From: Xylanibacter muris
GTDB taxonomy: Bacteria; Bacteroidota; Bacteroidia; Bacteroidales; Bacteroidaceae
Length of the DNA: 64,000 nt
Direction of reading: 5' to 3'
Assembly (NCBI RefSeq): GCF_013166605.1
Contig: NZ_JABKKF010000005.1
Coordinates: forward strand, 206,596-270,595
In this document: positions 52,976 to 61,994 of the stretch, one piece after another
Layout: each line of letters begins with the position of its first letter
Numbering within the stretch: the first letter of the stretch is position 1
Notes under the pieces: generated by a model
What the model saw: only the letters and a program-made list of their open reading frames with translations
What the model was told of the DNA's origin: nothing
Databases searched by the model: none
Made by a program: the position numbers and the translations under genes

Positions 52976-54308
52976 TTACTCTATTGTTTTCCAATAACCT
53001 TGTTTCCTACCTCCTATACGCTCTAATAATCCAAGTTCCTGAAGGCGTGAAAGGTTATACTTGACACCATCTTCAGTGATGTTGGGAAGGCTTTCACTTA
53101 TCTCTTTTCGGGTCGCTTCGGGATGCTCTTTTAAGAAAGACAGCATAGCCTGCTGTTGCTCTGTCAGGTTTTGGGTAGTCTTTTGGGTAGTCTTTCTTTC
53201 TGGATACTCAAACTTGAATATCGTCCAAATGCCCGAAGCATCGTAACGGAATTCTGGTGTGGAAAATCCGTCATTCTTACAGGCTATAATGATACGTTCA
53301 ATGTCACGTCCCCATGCTTCAATTTCTCCAGAATGAAAGAATGTATTGGCAATGTCAGGGTTATAGGGAAAACTACGATGAGAAGATAGCAGTGTTTCCA
53401 CTGTCCAACCGTCTGGCAATACACCACCATTTACAATTTCCAGTTTTATTTTCATACACGCGAATTTGTATGGGAGAAGGTTCTGCATAATCCTTGTTAA
53501 TGCAGGCATTTAACAACGCCTCGCGAAGAGCTTCCCTTGGTATAGGCAATGTTTCTATTCGATGAATACCATCGTAAGTTACGACGGCTTTCATATATTT
53601 GGTGCATAGTAAATCCATTAGTTTTACAATTTGCTGAAACAGGTTGCCATGTACTTCATCTTGATACACCAAATCCATTCCCTCACGGAAGAAGCCCACC
53701 TTTACAAAACTTCCGGTCACGTATCGTTCCGGGTCTGGATGGAACAATAAAGCAGCAGCACGTTTTAGGTAATCACTTTCATAAAGTCGAAGTTCTTCTA
53801 ACAGACCATGGTTGTCATCCATTAAATCAGCATCTTCCATGCGTTCGCTTCGTTTAGCATATTTGCGAAATAAATCAAAAGTCGCATTGTCCAAATCCTC
53901 TGTTTTCAGATAAGGCACTGGTACACCGTCCCAAGTTTTTCCCTGTTTGCGAAGCATAAAACGGTCGAGTGCCGCACCTTTCAACTCTTGGTTGGTGACT
54001 CCGCTCCGCTGGTAATACTTGCCGCGGAAACTGATTGGATAAGGATATGCTTCAGTTACTATTTCCAGATATTGCTTTTTATTATCCTCTTTTTGATTAA
54101 CATCTACCAGTATTCCGAGCATATCACGTACCTTATTGGGAATATCTTCCATCAACTTCTTGGCTTCTTGTACACCGCAGATTTCGCCATTGTCCTTAAT
54201 GCCGACAAACAGTGTTCCACCTTGTGCATTAGCAAAACCACATATCCATTTCAGATATTCGTCGCGCCAAGATTCTTTGAATTCTATGTTTTGTGATTCG
54301 GTTGTCAT
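52976..54308 (-). pseudogene. AlbA-2/Schlafen-type ATP-binding regulator with a +1 frameshift
   Basis: The first frame (start MTTESQNIEFKESW at 54308) has the AlbA-2 DNA/nucleotide-binding fold (EYLKWICGFANAQGGTLFVGI) and a histidine-kinase-like ATPase part up to IPREALREALLNACINKDY and RVYENK. It then runs out of homology. The neighbouring frame continues exactly as expected (LEIVNGGVLPDGWTVETLLS), ending in a winged helix (TRKESIS-like ATRKEISESLPNITEDGVKYNL). The frames join at a run of four T at 53444-53447 on the plus strand, where three would restore one reading frame of about 444 codons. A homopolymer slip, sequencing error or programmed slippage are all possible. Confidence 0.75.
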
Positions 54309-54321
54309 TATACAATTCAAA

Positions 54322-55104
54322 TTAAAGCAATCCATATACAATACAGCTAAAGATAATAAACAATATAATAATTATAGAGAGTCTTACTACCTTTATATCA
54401 ATTCCATACTCTCGTTTAAAGGTTGATGTTATTTCTTCTTCATTATAAATTTGAATATCAGAACGTTTTTCCAAAAAGTCAAGCCTGATGTATTGATAAA
54501 TTGTACATATTGCATACAAACAAATGATAAAGAAATCTAACAGGAAATATATAATACAGAATCTCATCAGAACAACAAAGAAACCTTTCATAAACGTAAA
54601 GATACTAGTTTTATTCCATAATTCATATGAAATAAAATTGTATTTTGAGATATCCATTTCAATATCAAAAAGCAGCCCTATTAGAATAAGTATAATTACG
54701 CTAATAGATAATAGTATTGCGTAAGAAGTTAATGCATTAAACTGATAATAAAAATTCCATAAATGTAATTCTTTTACTGGATGGATAGAGTCGACTTTTT
54801 CACTTGCCTTACTGATAGATTTGGTTGTTTAAATTTGTTTTGACTTATCGAATATAACAATGATTAGACTTAAAAATAACGCAACCATAATAGACAAACA
54901 CGTTAGAATGTGGTTTGTCGCATCACTTGTTAATCCTGTTGGTTTATACAAACAGAATATGAAACTAACACATAGTGCAATAATTTGTAGAAAGGAAAAA
55001 AAGAACTTTGGTTTTTTCTCTTTCCCATTTAAATTTTTATATTGCCATTCGTGCCCATCTTTAATGAGACGAAATAAATAATATATTAATAGATTACTAT
55101 TCAT
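54322..55104 (-). pseudogene. Multi-span membrane protein interrupted by one in-frame TAA
   Basis: One reading frame of 260 codons runs from ATG 55104 to the stop at 54322, broken only by TAA at 54829-54831 (codon 92). The first part has two membrane helices (FFSFLQIIALCVSFIFCLY, LSIMVALFLSLIIVIF). The part after the stop has three more (YAILLSISVIILILIGLLF, GFFVVLMRFCIIYFLLDFF, LSIIIILFIIFSCIVYGLL) around a cytoplasmic loop. An ATG at 54657 could restart translation. The start overlaps the stop of the 329-residue gene by four bases, so the two proteins probably work together. No family is recognised. Confidence 0.6.
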
Positions 55105-56090
55105 CTATGTTCTATGCCATAAACTTCAGGCTTTATTTTACTTAATAAATTATCACATAATGATTTCAATTCATCTCGTATAAAATCTCCATTATCATCT
55201 GCTGAAATATAATTGTCAACAACTATAATGGGGCGGATGTCATTTTCCTTATCTATTGAGAAGGGTAATGATTTCTTTTGCTCTTCATTTTTCATGACAC
55301 CTTTTTTGTTAGCAAAGGAAGAGAGTGATATTGTAGAGTTTCCAGCTTTGAGGGCAAAGAATTTACTGATTCTATTGATTAACGTATTCGAGTTTTGAAT
55401 ATCACTTATATTTGTTTTTGGAACAATCGTAACCTTAACATCAAATTCTTCAGAATTTGTAACAGACTCTTCTTCTGCTTGAGTTTGGGTAATAATTTCT
55501 TGCTCAAATGATAAACTAAACAAATTTGCACTTTCTATAAACTCCATTTTTAGCCATTTGGGAAAATATGAATTAACACGACATCCTTTTGTCGCATCTG
55601 TTTTAAACAATCTTTCAATAAAAGGTTTTACAGCTCTGCGTATGGATGCATTTTCCTTAGACTCAACCATTAATATCCCAATTTTGGAATCTAATGGAAA
55701 ATAGAAGTAGAAATAATATCTATCAGTGACAATGTCAGTTTTGTTTATAGTCCTTCTCTTAGAAGGATCTGACATTTTAGCAAGTTTTCGAACGGAATTA
55801 TAAGGACCTGCATCAATAAATCCTTCTATTGTATAAACTGAAGAGTGAGAAGTCAGTATGTTATTTATACGTTCTCCTTTTCCTTTAAACAAGGTTAGAC
55901 CTATGTTTTTATTTTCTACACAGAAAACATCTTTGCCTATCAGCTCTATTAAGTTGCGATAAAACGTATTAAATAGTTTTGAATATGTAATAGTTTTGTC
56001 AGTAATATTATTCTTTTTTAGAATAACATCCTTAAAAATTCCTGCTCGTTTATTTAGAACTATTTGGTATACATCAAGTTTACTAGCCAT
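55101..56090 (-). CDS. 329-residue protein of the defence operon, unrecognised
   Basis: A soluble protein without signal peptide or membrane helix. It opens MASKLDVYQIVLNKRAGIF and contains VVTDRYYFYFYFPL-like hydrophobic strands (TDRYYFYFYFPLDSKIGILM), a basic segment (SDPSKRRTINK), a low-complexity acidic linker (QAEEESVTNSEE) near residue 210, and a C-terminal helix (RDELKSLCDNLLSKIKPE). I recognise no family or catalytic motif. It lies eight bases after the DUF262-HNH gene and overlaps the membrane-protein gene by four bases, so it belongs to the same transcript. A sensor or regulator for the membrane partner is one reading, purely from arrangement. Confidence 0.7.
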   Translation of the reverse strand: MASKLDVYQIVLNKRAGIFKDVILKKNNITDKTITYSKLFNTFYRNLIELIGKDVFCVENKNIGLTLFKGKGERINNILTSHSSVYTIEGFIDAGPYNSVRKLAKMSDPSKRRTINKTDIVTDRYYFYFYFPLDSKIGILMVESKENASIRRAVKPFIERLFKTDATKGCRVNSYFPKWLKMEFIESANLFSLSFEQEIITQTQAEEESVTNSEEFDVKVTIVPKTNISDIQNSNTLINRISKFFALKAGNSTISLSSFANKKGVMKNEEQKKSLPFSIDKENDIRPIIVVDNYISADDNGDFIRDELKSLCDNLLSKIKPEVYGIEHR

Positions 56091-56098
56091 GTCAATAT

Positions 56099-57208
56099 TT
56101 ATTTTCCTCCTTTAATTCGATTACAATTTCTACAAAGCATTTGACAATTCTCTGCTACAGTTGTACCGCCCTCTTTCCAAGGGGTGATGTGGTCTGCTTC
56201 CATTTCTTCCAACTCGAAATGTTTGCCACAATGTACGCAGATTCCTTTCTGCCGTTCGTATGCTTCACGTTTTTGCTTTTTGTCGAATGTTCTGAAACTG
56301 AGATCACGTAGATCTTCACTTAATACATAGCGATAGATACCTGATTTCTTCATAATCTCATCGTCCTCCATCAAGTCGTGGATTTGCTTTTCAAGTACAT
56401 CTGTATCGTAAACGCCCTCACCAAACTCGTCAAACATCGCTCCCCAATCCAAACCTTTCATTTCACGACGATATTTAGGGAATGTGGAACGTATCCATGT
56501 GATGATTGATACAAAGTAAGCCCACAACTTGTTGGCATTTGGGTCAAACTGATGTTGTGCCATATAATCATCAACCTTTGCGATGCCATCATGACGGGCT
56601 GCCCATTTGAGGATAGTTGAAAGATACGCTTGTTCAATGGCACTACCGTTTAGAAAATCTGCACCGAGTTTATAAGCTGGGCAACCATTCTTTGAAAAAT
56701 GACGGCGGGCATCTGTCACAAATGGACCTGTATAGACTGCGTTAAGAAGTTCTTGGTCGAGCAGCTTTTCTCCTGCGATATTGATAACTCTGAACCAATC
56801 TAATTTTTCCTTGTCTGTTCCTTCACAGAAATATACTGTTAATTCGTAATTTAGGAACTTCTCCTTTTCTTCGTTTGTCAATGTTGAGAAATAGAGCGTG
56901 CCACGGTCTTTGTCCTCAATATTGAAGCCGTGAGTAAAGAACTCGCAGATTGACAACGTGCGTTGTTGCCCATCAATCATCTCGTAATTACCATCTTCGC
57001 CAACACTCCAATACATGATATTGAGTGGGAATCTTTTTAAGATTGTATCAATAACAGCTTGCTGCTGTTTTACATTATATCGGAACTCACGTTGGTAGGG
57101 TGGGCGAATATCCAATTTGCCTCCAAAGCCTTTAACACCTGTATCGGGATTGTTGCTATAGCCATCGATAAGGTCAGCAACTTTTATTGATTTTAGTTCT
57201 ATCTTCAT
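56099..57208 (-). CDS. DUF262-HNH endonuclease, likely restriction component
   Basis: A 369-residue protein joining two nuclease-system domains. Residues about 30-120 are DUF262 (GmrS/ParB-like) with the motif MIDGQQRTLSICEFF, which in GmrSD-type enzymes binds and hydrolyses nucleotide. The C-terminal 46 residues are an HNH nuclease with zinc-binding cysteine pairs CVHCGKHF and CRNCNRIKGG and the catalytic ADHITPWKEGG. The gene is six bases behind an EcoRI-family methyltransferase, so the natural reading is the restriction half of a restriction-modification pair. This differs from known GmrSD, which has DUF1524 and cuts modified DNA. Confidence 0.85.
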   Translation of the reverse strand: MKIELKSIKVADLIDGYSNNPDTGVKGFGGKLDIRPPYQREFRYNVKQQQAVIDTILKRFPLNIMYWSVGEDGNYEMIDGQQRTLSICEFFTHGFNIEDKDRGTLYFSTLTNEEKEKFLNYELTVYFCEGTDKEKLDWFRVINIAGEKLLDQELLNAVYTGPFVTDARRHFSKNGCPAYKLGADFLNGSAIEQAYLSTILKWAARHDGIAKVDDYMAQHQFDPNANKLWAYFVSIITWIRSTFPKYRREMKGLDWGAMFDEFGEGVYDTDVLEKQIHDLMEDDEIMKKSGIYRYVLSEDLRDLSFRTFDKKQKREAYERQKGICVHCGKHFELEEMEADHITPWKEGGTTVAENCQMLCRNCNRIKGGK

Positions 57209-57214
57209 GGCTAA

Positions 57215-58234
57215 TTACTTTTTACGACGAATAATAATTCGAGTGAATGGTTTCTGTGGATAACCGTTTACCATATAGAATAATTGTCCGTCGCGAAGAC
57301 TTTTATTCAATTCTTTAAGTTTACGATCAAATGGGGTCAATCCAAGTTCTTTACCGGAATCGCCTTCAGCAATTCCAATTATTTCAAATTGCTCAGGATT
57401 GTATTTATCCATAAAAGTAATGGGTACTCCCATCTTCCCATCATAATCACATGGTATTTCTGCTGTTTTGGAAATATCTATTGCATCATAATTCTCATAT
57501 TTAGGATATTCCTCGGGAGAATACTTTTTATAAAGAATGATATTTTCATGTCTTTTAGGTGTTTCAAGATTCGTAAACCATGTAACTCCTGAAACACGTA
57601 TCATGCCTTCACGGTGGTCTCCAGCGGTAGCCTTGTCTTCGTAATGAGAAATAAAATGGCCTGCCCCTCCTTTAAAACCATAGCCAAGCCACAGTTTATT
57701 TTGTTGGATAAAGGGGAATATTTCTTTGTACTTGATAGCATTTTGATGTCCGATAATCAAGAACTTCTTATCATATTCAATGAGTTGTGCTACATATTCT
57801 CTAAATAAAGAAAATGGAGGATTAGTGACAACTATATCCGCTTCTTTTAGAAGTTCTATACACTCTTTGCTTCTAAAATCGCCATCCCCTTTTAATGGCA
57901 TCACACCAATTTCATCCGCATTAGGGATATGGTCTCCGTTCTTGTCTCCTTCATAAACCAAATATACAGCCTGTTCACTTTTATTTTGACTGAACAAGTC
58001 CATGTCTTGATTCTTGTAACAAGTGGTAATCAACTTTTTCAATCCAAGGAACTCAAAGTTGTAGGCAAAGTAGGTGAAGAAATTGCTGACACGTGGGTCA
58101 TCGCAATTGCACAATACAGTTTTGCCACGAAAATGCTCACGATAATGTTTCAGCTCATTATTTATATCTTCAAGCTGCGTATAGAACTCGTCTTTCTTAG
58201 CTTCTTTAGCTTTATTCAGATTCTTATTTGCCAT
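57215..58234 (-). CDS. EcoRI-family adenine-specific DNA methyltransferase
   Basis: A 339-residue DNA N6-adenine methyltransferase. The catalytic motif IV is VVTNPPFSLFREYV near residue 135. The early TVLCNCDDPRVSNFFTYFAYNF is the SAM-binding region of the EcoRI_methylase family, and FKGGAGHFISHYEDKATAGDHREG and RVSGVTWFTNLE are further conserved blocks. It should mark host DNA against the DUF262-HNH nuclease encoded next to it. It starts one base after the stop of the XRE regulator gene. The recognition sequence cannot be told from the protein; the EcoRI site is only a family hint. Confidence 0.9.
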   Translation of the reverse strand: MANKNLNKAKEAKKDEFYTQLEDINNELKHYREHFRGKTVLCNCDDPRVSNFFTYFAYNFEFLGLKKLITTCYKNQDMDLFSQNKSEQAVYLVYEGDKNGDHIPNADEIGVMPLKGDGDFRSKECIELLKEADIVVTNPPFSLFREYVAQLIEYDKKFLIIGHQNAIKYKEIFPFIQQNKLWLGYGFKGGAGHFISHYEDKATAGDHREGMIRVSGVTWFTNLETPKRHENIILYKKYSPEEYPKYENYDAIDISKTAEIPCDYDGKMGVPITFMDKYNPEQFEIIGIAEGDSGKELGLTPFDRKLKELNKSLRDGQLFYMVNGYPQKPFTRIIIRRKK

Positions 58235-58235
58235 A

Positions 58236-58451
58236 TTATTTTTCGTTGTTACTAGGATTAATCAGTTCACGTACATCTATTTTCAGTACATTCGCAATCT
58301 TGACAAGCATTTCTAATGATGGTTGTGAAGTATTGGAACACCAACGAGAAATAGTAGCTTCATTCTTTTGGAGTTGTTCTGCTAACCATTTCCCGGTTTT
58401 ATTTTGTTCAACCAATACTACTTTTATTCTATTTATTCTTTCTGATTCCAT
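58236..58451 (-). CDS. XRE-family regulator of the restriction operon (C-protein-like)
   Basis: A 71-residue Cro/C1-type helix-turn-helix protein (TGKWLAEQLQKNEATISRWCSNTSQPSLEMLVKIANVLKID). Its size and place as first gene, one base before the methyltransferase, resemble the controller proteins that delay restriction until the host DNA is methylated. A promoter box and a short dyad (CAAT-N6-ATTG, 58475-58488) lie directly upstream and may be its operator. Confidence 0.85.
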   Translation of the reverse strand: MESERINRIKVVLVEQNKTGKWLAEQLQKNEATISRWCSNTSQPSLEMLVKIANVLKIDVRELINPSNNEK

Positions 58452-58494
58452 TCCTATTTGGCTTTAAAGAACAGCAATATCTTGATTGTATATG

Positions 58495-58502
58495 CAAATG
58501 TA
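58495..58502 (-). promoter_or_regulatory. -7 box for the defence operon
   Basis: The minus strand reads TACATTTG, giving a predicted transcript start near 58488 and a leader of about 37 bases before the XRE gene. It is the only clear promoter ahead of the run that continues to 51826, apart from a weaker internal box before RhuM. Confidence 0.5.
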
Positions 58503-58553
58503 GTGATTATTTTTGAAAAATAGATGTGAAACCGAGATAAATATCATCCATGC

Positions 58554-58990
58554 TTGTTTGGAAAACTATACCAGTGGTACAAAACACACCATGGATGCTT
58601 GTCAGGCACAAGGTGTGGAAACCCTACATGGTCTTCCGATGGAGGTTTTGTAACTATCACGTTCAAGCGAACTGATATCGCATCAGCCACAATAGAAACT
58701 GATAAAGAAGACAAGAACGCAACTAAAGAGGACCAATACCCCTCAAGAACCCCCTAAGTACCCCATAAGTGGAATTGTTCATTCAGAAAATGGGCGACTC
58801 TTATATGTCTATGAGGGATATGGCGGATGTATGTGATATTAAAGACTTAAAGCATTTCCGTGAAAGTTATATCACTCCTGCATTAGAAGAAGGATTAATT
58901 GAACGACTTTATCCCAATCAGCCGAAGCATCCAAAACAGAAATACAAATTGACAGAAACAGCTAAAAAAAGGCTGATGAGGAATCTCTAA
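58554..58990 (+). pseudogene. Remnant of an AlbA-2 type ATP-binding protein (two frames)
   Basis: The first piece (58554-58757) contains GNPTWSSDGGFVTITFKR, typical of the end of the ATPase domain in AlbA-2/Schlafen-type proteins. The second piece (58769-58990), in another frame, is the matching C-terminal winged helix (YMSMRDMADVCDIKDLKHFR ... KLTETAKKRLMRNL). The front of the gene is gone. It faces the opposite way to the intact operon, so it may mark an earlier cargo gene that the present one replaced. Confidence 0.6.
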
Positions 58991-59011
58991 TAGGATTATT
59001 GCCATATAACC

Positions 59012-59040
59012 GCATCGGAATGAGGCTACCATTCCGATGC
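59012..59040 (+). terminator. Terminator after the remnant gene
   Basis: GCATCGGAATG (59012-59022) pairs perfectly with CATTCCGATGC (59030-59040) across a seven-base loop, followed by TAAATTTTAT. It lies 22 bases after the remnant's stop. Confidence 0.7.
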
Positions 59041-59083
59041 TAAATTTTATAGTCGATTTGATTATGAAGCACTTGATGCCATA

Positions 59084-59728
59084 TCAGTCGGATTTTGATT
59101 GGATACTCTCCTGCATCAGACTGTCGGAAACTGCTTTCAGGGATGTTTCATATCCGTCCGCCTGCTTCCGTATTCATTCAATGGCTTTCTCGTCCCTGTG
59201 CAAGTTAAACACCTCGTTCAGCCAAAGCACATCATTTGTATTGCATCCGCCCCAAGAGCGGATGGCTCGGAACTTCAGCGCATCATCGGCATACTGCCTT
59301 TTGGACTGCCACTGTGCGATATTGCCCCACAATGATAAGGCGCATACCACGTCAATACCCACAACGAAAGAAAAGACCTTGCTTGACTTGATATCAAAGC
59401 GATGCTTGTGAATATGCTCTTGTGGTTGCAGTTCTTGTTGCACGCCTTGTTCTCCCTGCGACTTCTTGATAGAATCTAATTGTCGCAGAATCGCGAAAGA
59501 AAGTTGTGCGTATGCCTTCCATAGCCTTGCCAATAAGCCCTTAATATCTTCCGACTGAGCTTTAGTTGTTTCCACGATTACATTCTTAATCGGGGATAAA
59601 TCCTGTTGGTTATCTTCGGTTTTCGGATGTTGGTTTACCACGTTGGGCAACTCTTCCAACTTGCCGCTTATGCCTTTTAAAGCTGTCTTGATTTCCTCAA
59701 AGAGGATAAATACATTGTTGTCTGCCAT
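59084..59728 (-). pseudogene. Mobilization accessory membrane protein, broken by a TGA near the end
   Basis: A minus-strand frame begins MADNNVFILFEEIKTALKG at 59728 and has a coiled-coil-like half, a membrane helix (FSFVVGIDVVCALSLWG) and a C-terminal charged part. A TGA at 59174-59176 ends it at 184 residues, but the frame continues with the same character (IRKQADGYETSLKAVSDSLM) to a stop at 59084. A TGG-to-TGA change would explain this. It may still function without its tail. Such proteins follow the relaxase gene in Bacteroides mobilizable elements. Confidence 0.6.
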
Positions 59729-59771
59729 GATTACCAGTTGATTTTACGTTGTTTCTTCTTTTTCTTGTTTC

Positions 59772-61019
59772 TCAGATACGGGCGTATGGCTGCTGTTCCT
59801 CCGGCATATTGCTTGGAGAGAATAAGCCTAATGACCCCTCAATAAGACTGTTACTACTATTTGAGGTAGGGCTTATTTCTTCCCGATTAGTTTGCGGTTG
59901 AGATAGCATCTGCCGTTCCTCGTAATTGTTACGGCTCAATGCCGCATCAATCTTGGAGTAACTGAATTGTCTGTCCACCTTTGAGCCGTTGAAACGATAG
60001 CCGTTCATGGTAAAGACTATACCTTGAATCTCATAGGTCTGTCCCTTATATTTAAACTGCACATCTACATCTTGCTATTCCAATCTTTCAAGCATGGTGT
60101 TCCAATTTTTGCATCTGCCGACCTCCGTTTTCAAGATTTGGTATAGCTCGTACCTCGTCTTATCCGGTTCACGCAAACGGTCTGCTTTCACCTGCTCTTT
60201 ACCATTGGCAAAGTGAAGCCCGTATTTCTTGGTAAATTCCTTGCAAATACGCTCGCTGCGAAAGCAGTCATTCCTGTCAGAAATGGTCTTGCCATTATTG
60301 CCAATGTGGTTGAACGCAATATGCACATGTGGATGCTCCTTGTCAAAGTGCCGTCCAATGATGTACTGCGTATCCTTGATACCCATATGTTCCATATATT
60401 CTTGGGCAATCTGTGCCACGACCGCATTATTCAGTCGTGGCGCATCTTCCTTAGAAAAACTCAAAGCAATATGCCCGACAGACTTTGTTAGCCTCGGATT
60501 CATCTGTGCCTGCCCGATAACCCCCTGCGCTATCGTATCGTTATTTTCTAAAAATAAGCCGTCCGCATCTATGATTTGAGTACCCTTCTCATCCAATCTG
60601 TCACGCACCTCACCGCTGACGAATACAGGTTTGCGGTCTGCAATCTTTGGAATCTGTAAGTATGTGGAGCGATACTCCTCAAATGACAACCTGCGTTGTT
60701 TGCTGCTGATGCGTCTGGCAACAGTCCGCTCTGGGAAATCATCCGTTTCAATAGCCGTGGTTGCAACCTCTTCATTATTGTCCACATCTTCCCATACATT
60801 CTTTTTTTCAATCGGGAGCGTCTCGGACACAGCCTCCATTACTGCGGATGTGTCCGGTTCATCGGGTGCTGGAAATAGGGATGCCACTTCTGTGGGCTGT
60901 TCCTCTTTCGGTGCGGAGGGTATTTTCTCTCGCTTGGGTCTGTCTATGGAAGGCAGATAGTCTTCCAGTCTGAAGTTCTTGTACGCTTCATCGTTCTCGT
61001 AAATTCTTTTCTTTGCCAT
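59772..61019 (-). pseudogene. DUF3408-relaxase in-frame fusion with an internal TAG
   Basis: The frame starts MAKKRIYENDEAYKNFRLED at 61019. Residues 1 to about 144 are a DUF3408 mobilization protein (LSFEEYRSTYLQIPKIADRK, VSGEVRDRLDE). From about residue 145 the chain is a relaxase that has lost its N terminus (GTQIIDADGLFLENNDTIAQ, the metal-binding HPHVHIAFNHIG). A deletion has evidently joined two separate genes without changing frame. The frame is then cut by TAG at 60075-60077 and continues in register (QDVDVQFKYKGQTYEIQG) to 59772. The missing start removes the catalytic tyrosine region, so transfer function is very likely lost. Confidence 0.8.
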
Positions 61020-61106
61020 CTTGTTACATTTTAATCGTTAATACTCGTGGTCTGTATGCGCAAAGTTGACAGTTTGTCGGAAGCAAAATAACTGCCTATT
61101 ATTCAT

Positions 61107-61211
61107 CTCGTCAAGCACAAAACCAACTACCGTCCCGAAGATGTGAAGCGTATCGTCTCCATCGTGGAGGACAGGAGAAAGGAAGCAAGGTTCAAAGGCA
61201 GGACAATCTAA
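61107..61211 (+). pseudogene. 3' remnant of a small island gene
   Basis: A plus-strand frame with good codon character (LVKHKTNYRPEDVKRIVSIV, ending EARFKGRTI) ends at TAA 61209-61211 but is closed by a stop about 20 bases before 61107. It has no start and looks like the tail of a deleted helix-rich gene of the type that precedes excisionase-like genes in such elements. Confidence 0.4.
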
Positions 61212-61257
61212 TAACCGAATAAAGTAATAACAATAATCCCACTAAATCCAAAGTAAT

Positions 61258-61561
61258 ATGAATGAACTGATTAACAAAGACAACGAGTGGATAATCCACT
61301 TCATGGGTCGTCTTGACCGACTGCTGGACAACGTAGAGCATCTGACCGCCAACTATCGCCCGACATTGGGCGGTGAGCGTTTCTTCACCGACAAGGAAGT
61401 ATCTGCACGCCTGAAGGTGAGCCGCTGGACACTTTAGGACTACCGCAACGAAGGGCGTAGCCTATATCCAGTTGGGCGGTAAAATCCTCTACCGTGAATC
61501 CGATATTGAACGGATGCTGAATGACGGCTACCGTTCCGCCTACCGACAGGCTGCAATCTGA
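61258..61561 (+). pseudogene. Helix-turn-helix (excisionase-like) gene with stop and frameshift
   Basis: The frame opens MNELINKDNEWIIHFMGRLD at 61258 and reaches the MerR/excisionase-type helix (FFTDKEVSARLKVSRWTL). It is then cut by TAG at 61435-61437, where the family has glutamine (TLQDYRNEGR). A loss of two bases near 61457-61460 shifts the frame, after which GKILYRESDIERMLNDGYRS continues to TGA 61559-61561. Both lesions make it non-functional. Confidence 0.7.
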
Positions 61562-61994
61562 TTTTCTTGAAGGAGTGCAGTTTGCCGTCTGCCCTATGAT
61601 TGCGGAACAATGGACTTCAACTATACCATAGGTTATTACCTCTGCTACAGGAAACGAACAGCGTAATCGGTGTTTCTTTTGTGGCGGTACTAATTTTACT
61701 GATTATAAACTGTCTAAGCAGAACACTTTCTTTACTGCATACTCTGAATGCAATGGCTATAATCATTGCAATGTTATAAACATCATAACTGATACCGTCC
61801 AATTGCTTTATATACTTCATCGTATCATATTTGTTCAACTCCTTATTCTTATATATTGTATGAATCGCCTTGCGAATATCGCATGAGAAAACACCGAACA
61901 AAATCCGCAATCTCAAACTTGGTCATCCATACAGGTGCAGTAGGCATAGTGACTGCACCCGTTGCACTGATTGTTATTATTCCTCTTTCCATAC
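61562..61994. other. Gap between helix-turn-helix remnant and integrase
   Basis: No convincing gene. A minus-strand frame (61617-61916, 99 residues) and a plus-strand 47-residue frame (61883-62026) are present. The latter has a membrane-helix-like end (VTAPVALIVIIPLSIPIALL) but overlaps the integrase end antisense and lacks a good ribosome-binding site. Both are weak. Confidence 0.3.

Noticed and set aside
59037..59411. Plus-strand frame of 124 codons
   Set aside because: It overlaps the mobilization accessory gene antisense, which has coherent coding character on the minus strand.
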